DNA of 64,000 nucleotides, from positions 1 through 64,000 of the forward strand of contig CAXHWN010002374.1 in the NCBI GenBank assembly GCA_964020975.1, read 5' to 3'. Source of the DNA: Hermodice carunculata. Lineage: Eukaryota > Annelida > Polychaeta > Eunicida > Amphinomidae. The position numbers and the translations under genes were made by a program. This document shows positions 63,146-64,000 of this stretch, piece by piece. The notes under the pieces are model-generated. The model had not been told where the DNA came from, did not search any database, and was given only the letters and a program-made list of their open reading frames with translations. Every line of letters starts with the position of its first letter. Position 1 is the first letter of the stretch.

Positions 63146-63705
63146 GTAACTCTTGAATCTCTTTGCTATCATTGCTGAGTTTGGAATTTATGAATATGAA
63201 TCATGTTTTTGTGCACTGTTTGTTAAATACTTCATTGGCTATATTGTGCTGTGTTCTCTGACTTATAGTTATAATGGAGCTAGAGTGTGTTTATGATGTT
63301 CCAGAATCATAAATATCACAAAAACGAGTTAGGCTTACTTTCTTCTTTTGCTGTAAACTCAGTTGACTGACAAGTCAGCAGAACTAAAAAGTGATAGGCC
63401 TACCAGGTCTCTTTTTTATTTTTTGGCAGAAGTAATAAAATTTGGGTTTTGAGTGGTTAGACCTATTCATTTTGGAAACACTATAGTGTCTAGTTAATGA
63501 AGAATATTTCAAAGGTTGAGGGGACCAGTTTAACCACCAGTTGCCTTTTATGGGTGACTGCCTGTCTCAAGTCAGGAGCAAAATGTGTTTCTTTATATTG
63601 GTATTGAAAGATGAATGTTGATGGTTTAATAACTATGGAATCTCTTTGCTGTCATTGTTGGGTTTGGAATTTATGAATATGGGTCATGTTTTTCTCCACT
63701 AGTCC
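63146..63705 (+). repeat. Diverged 1.2-copy remnant of the 492-bp repeat
   Basis: The end of one unit (63146-63225) is joined by a variant of the 32-bp joint (TACTTCATTGGCTATATTG) to a nearly full second unit running to 63705. Divergence from the array is about 12-15 percent. This shows that the joint is an old part of the tandem unit. Confidence 0.85.
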
Positions 63706-64000
63706 AAATTAAAACTATAAGGTGCTCTAAACACCCCTTACATTTTTTTCTGCCCCACCTTTTATTTTAATTACGTTCCTCTGACCGATGTAGCAAGAGG
63801 TTGTCCAATCCTGACCTGAACGACCTTGTTATTAGTTTAAATTTTCAGTTTGCCTTCCGAGGCTCAGCAGACAGCTACTCCGCTGTTTGCTTTCACTGTG
63901 TTGAAAAGCATCTGCAGTTCTCGGTACAGGTCATGTTCTATGATAAATCTGCTACCTTTCAGAAGCTTTCTGTATCTCATGTGACTTAGGGACAAAGGCT
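63706..64000. other. No gene recognised
   Basis: A short frame at 63801-63989 shows no recognised motif. It could be the start of a feature beyond the window. Confidence 0.35.

Overview
The window is animal nuclear DNA: AT-rich, with spliced genes, long non-coding stretches and very dense transposon debris. The 8-base palindrome TAGGCCTA, the LINE and piggyBac types, a Crypton-type tyrosine recombinase and a receptor joining C-type lectin, LDLa, leucine-rich repeat and 7TM parts all suggest a marine invertebrate. I favour an echinoderm or hemichordate, but this is inference and a mollusc cannot be excluded. Two loci look like whole or nearly whole coding units; almost everything else is decayed mobile DNA, satellite-like repeats or sequence I cannot assign. 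|| Layout, 0-12 kb: a LINE scrap; a tandem array of a 0.5-0.7 kb repeat ending in a short perfect hairpin; a ten-copy 57-bp minisatellite whose units each carry a nuclear-receptor-like direct repeat; the 5' part of a LINE (PHD-like finger, endonuclease, start of RT); then an uninterrupted two-exon tyrosine recombinase gene (7361-9188) with all catalytic residues, followed by a 143-bp near-perfect hairpin. 12-26 kb: two LINE remnants facing each other tail to tail, a decayed coding trace, and two copies of a 1.3-1.5 kb element built of units with TGACCTT/AAGGTCA and TATAAAAG motifs; the second copy holds a small MITE with a visible target duplication. 26-36 kb: a CpG-rich promoter-like stretch, a dead Crypton-type recombinase copy and, 21 bases beyond its stop codon, a dead piggyBac with its TTAA target. 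|| 36-50 kb: a long palindrome, AT-microsatellite-linked repeats, a long stretch with nothing assignable, a dead GPCR paralogue on the plus strand (about 42.4-43.8 kb), and the intact 3.26-kb main exon of a CTLD-LDLa-LRR-7TM receptor on the minus strand (47207-50470; upstream exons not found). 50-64 kb: two inverted copies of an unidentified element upstream of the receptor exon, a 5.4-copy array of a 492-bp repeat, apparently identical from copy to copy, and a broken Penelope-like element split by exactly one 460-bp core of that same repeat. || The genes form no pathway; the coherent theme is repeat dynamics. The 492-bp family occurs as an array, as an insertion in a Penelope-like element and as decayed solo or partial copies. 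Recombinase genes of one superfamily occur once whole and once dead, sharing a short C-terminal motif. Most family assignments are from motif recognition alone, without database searches.
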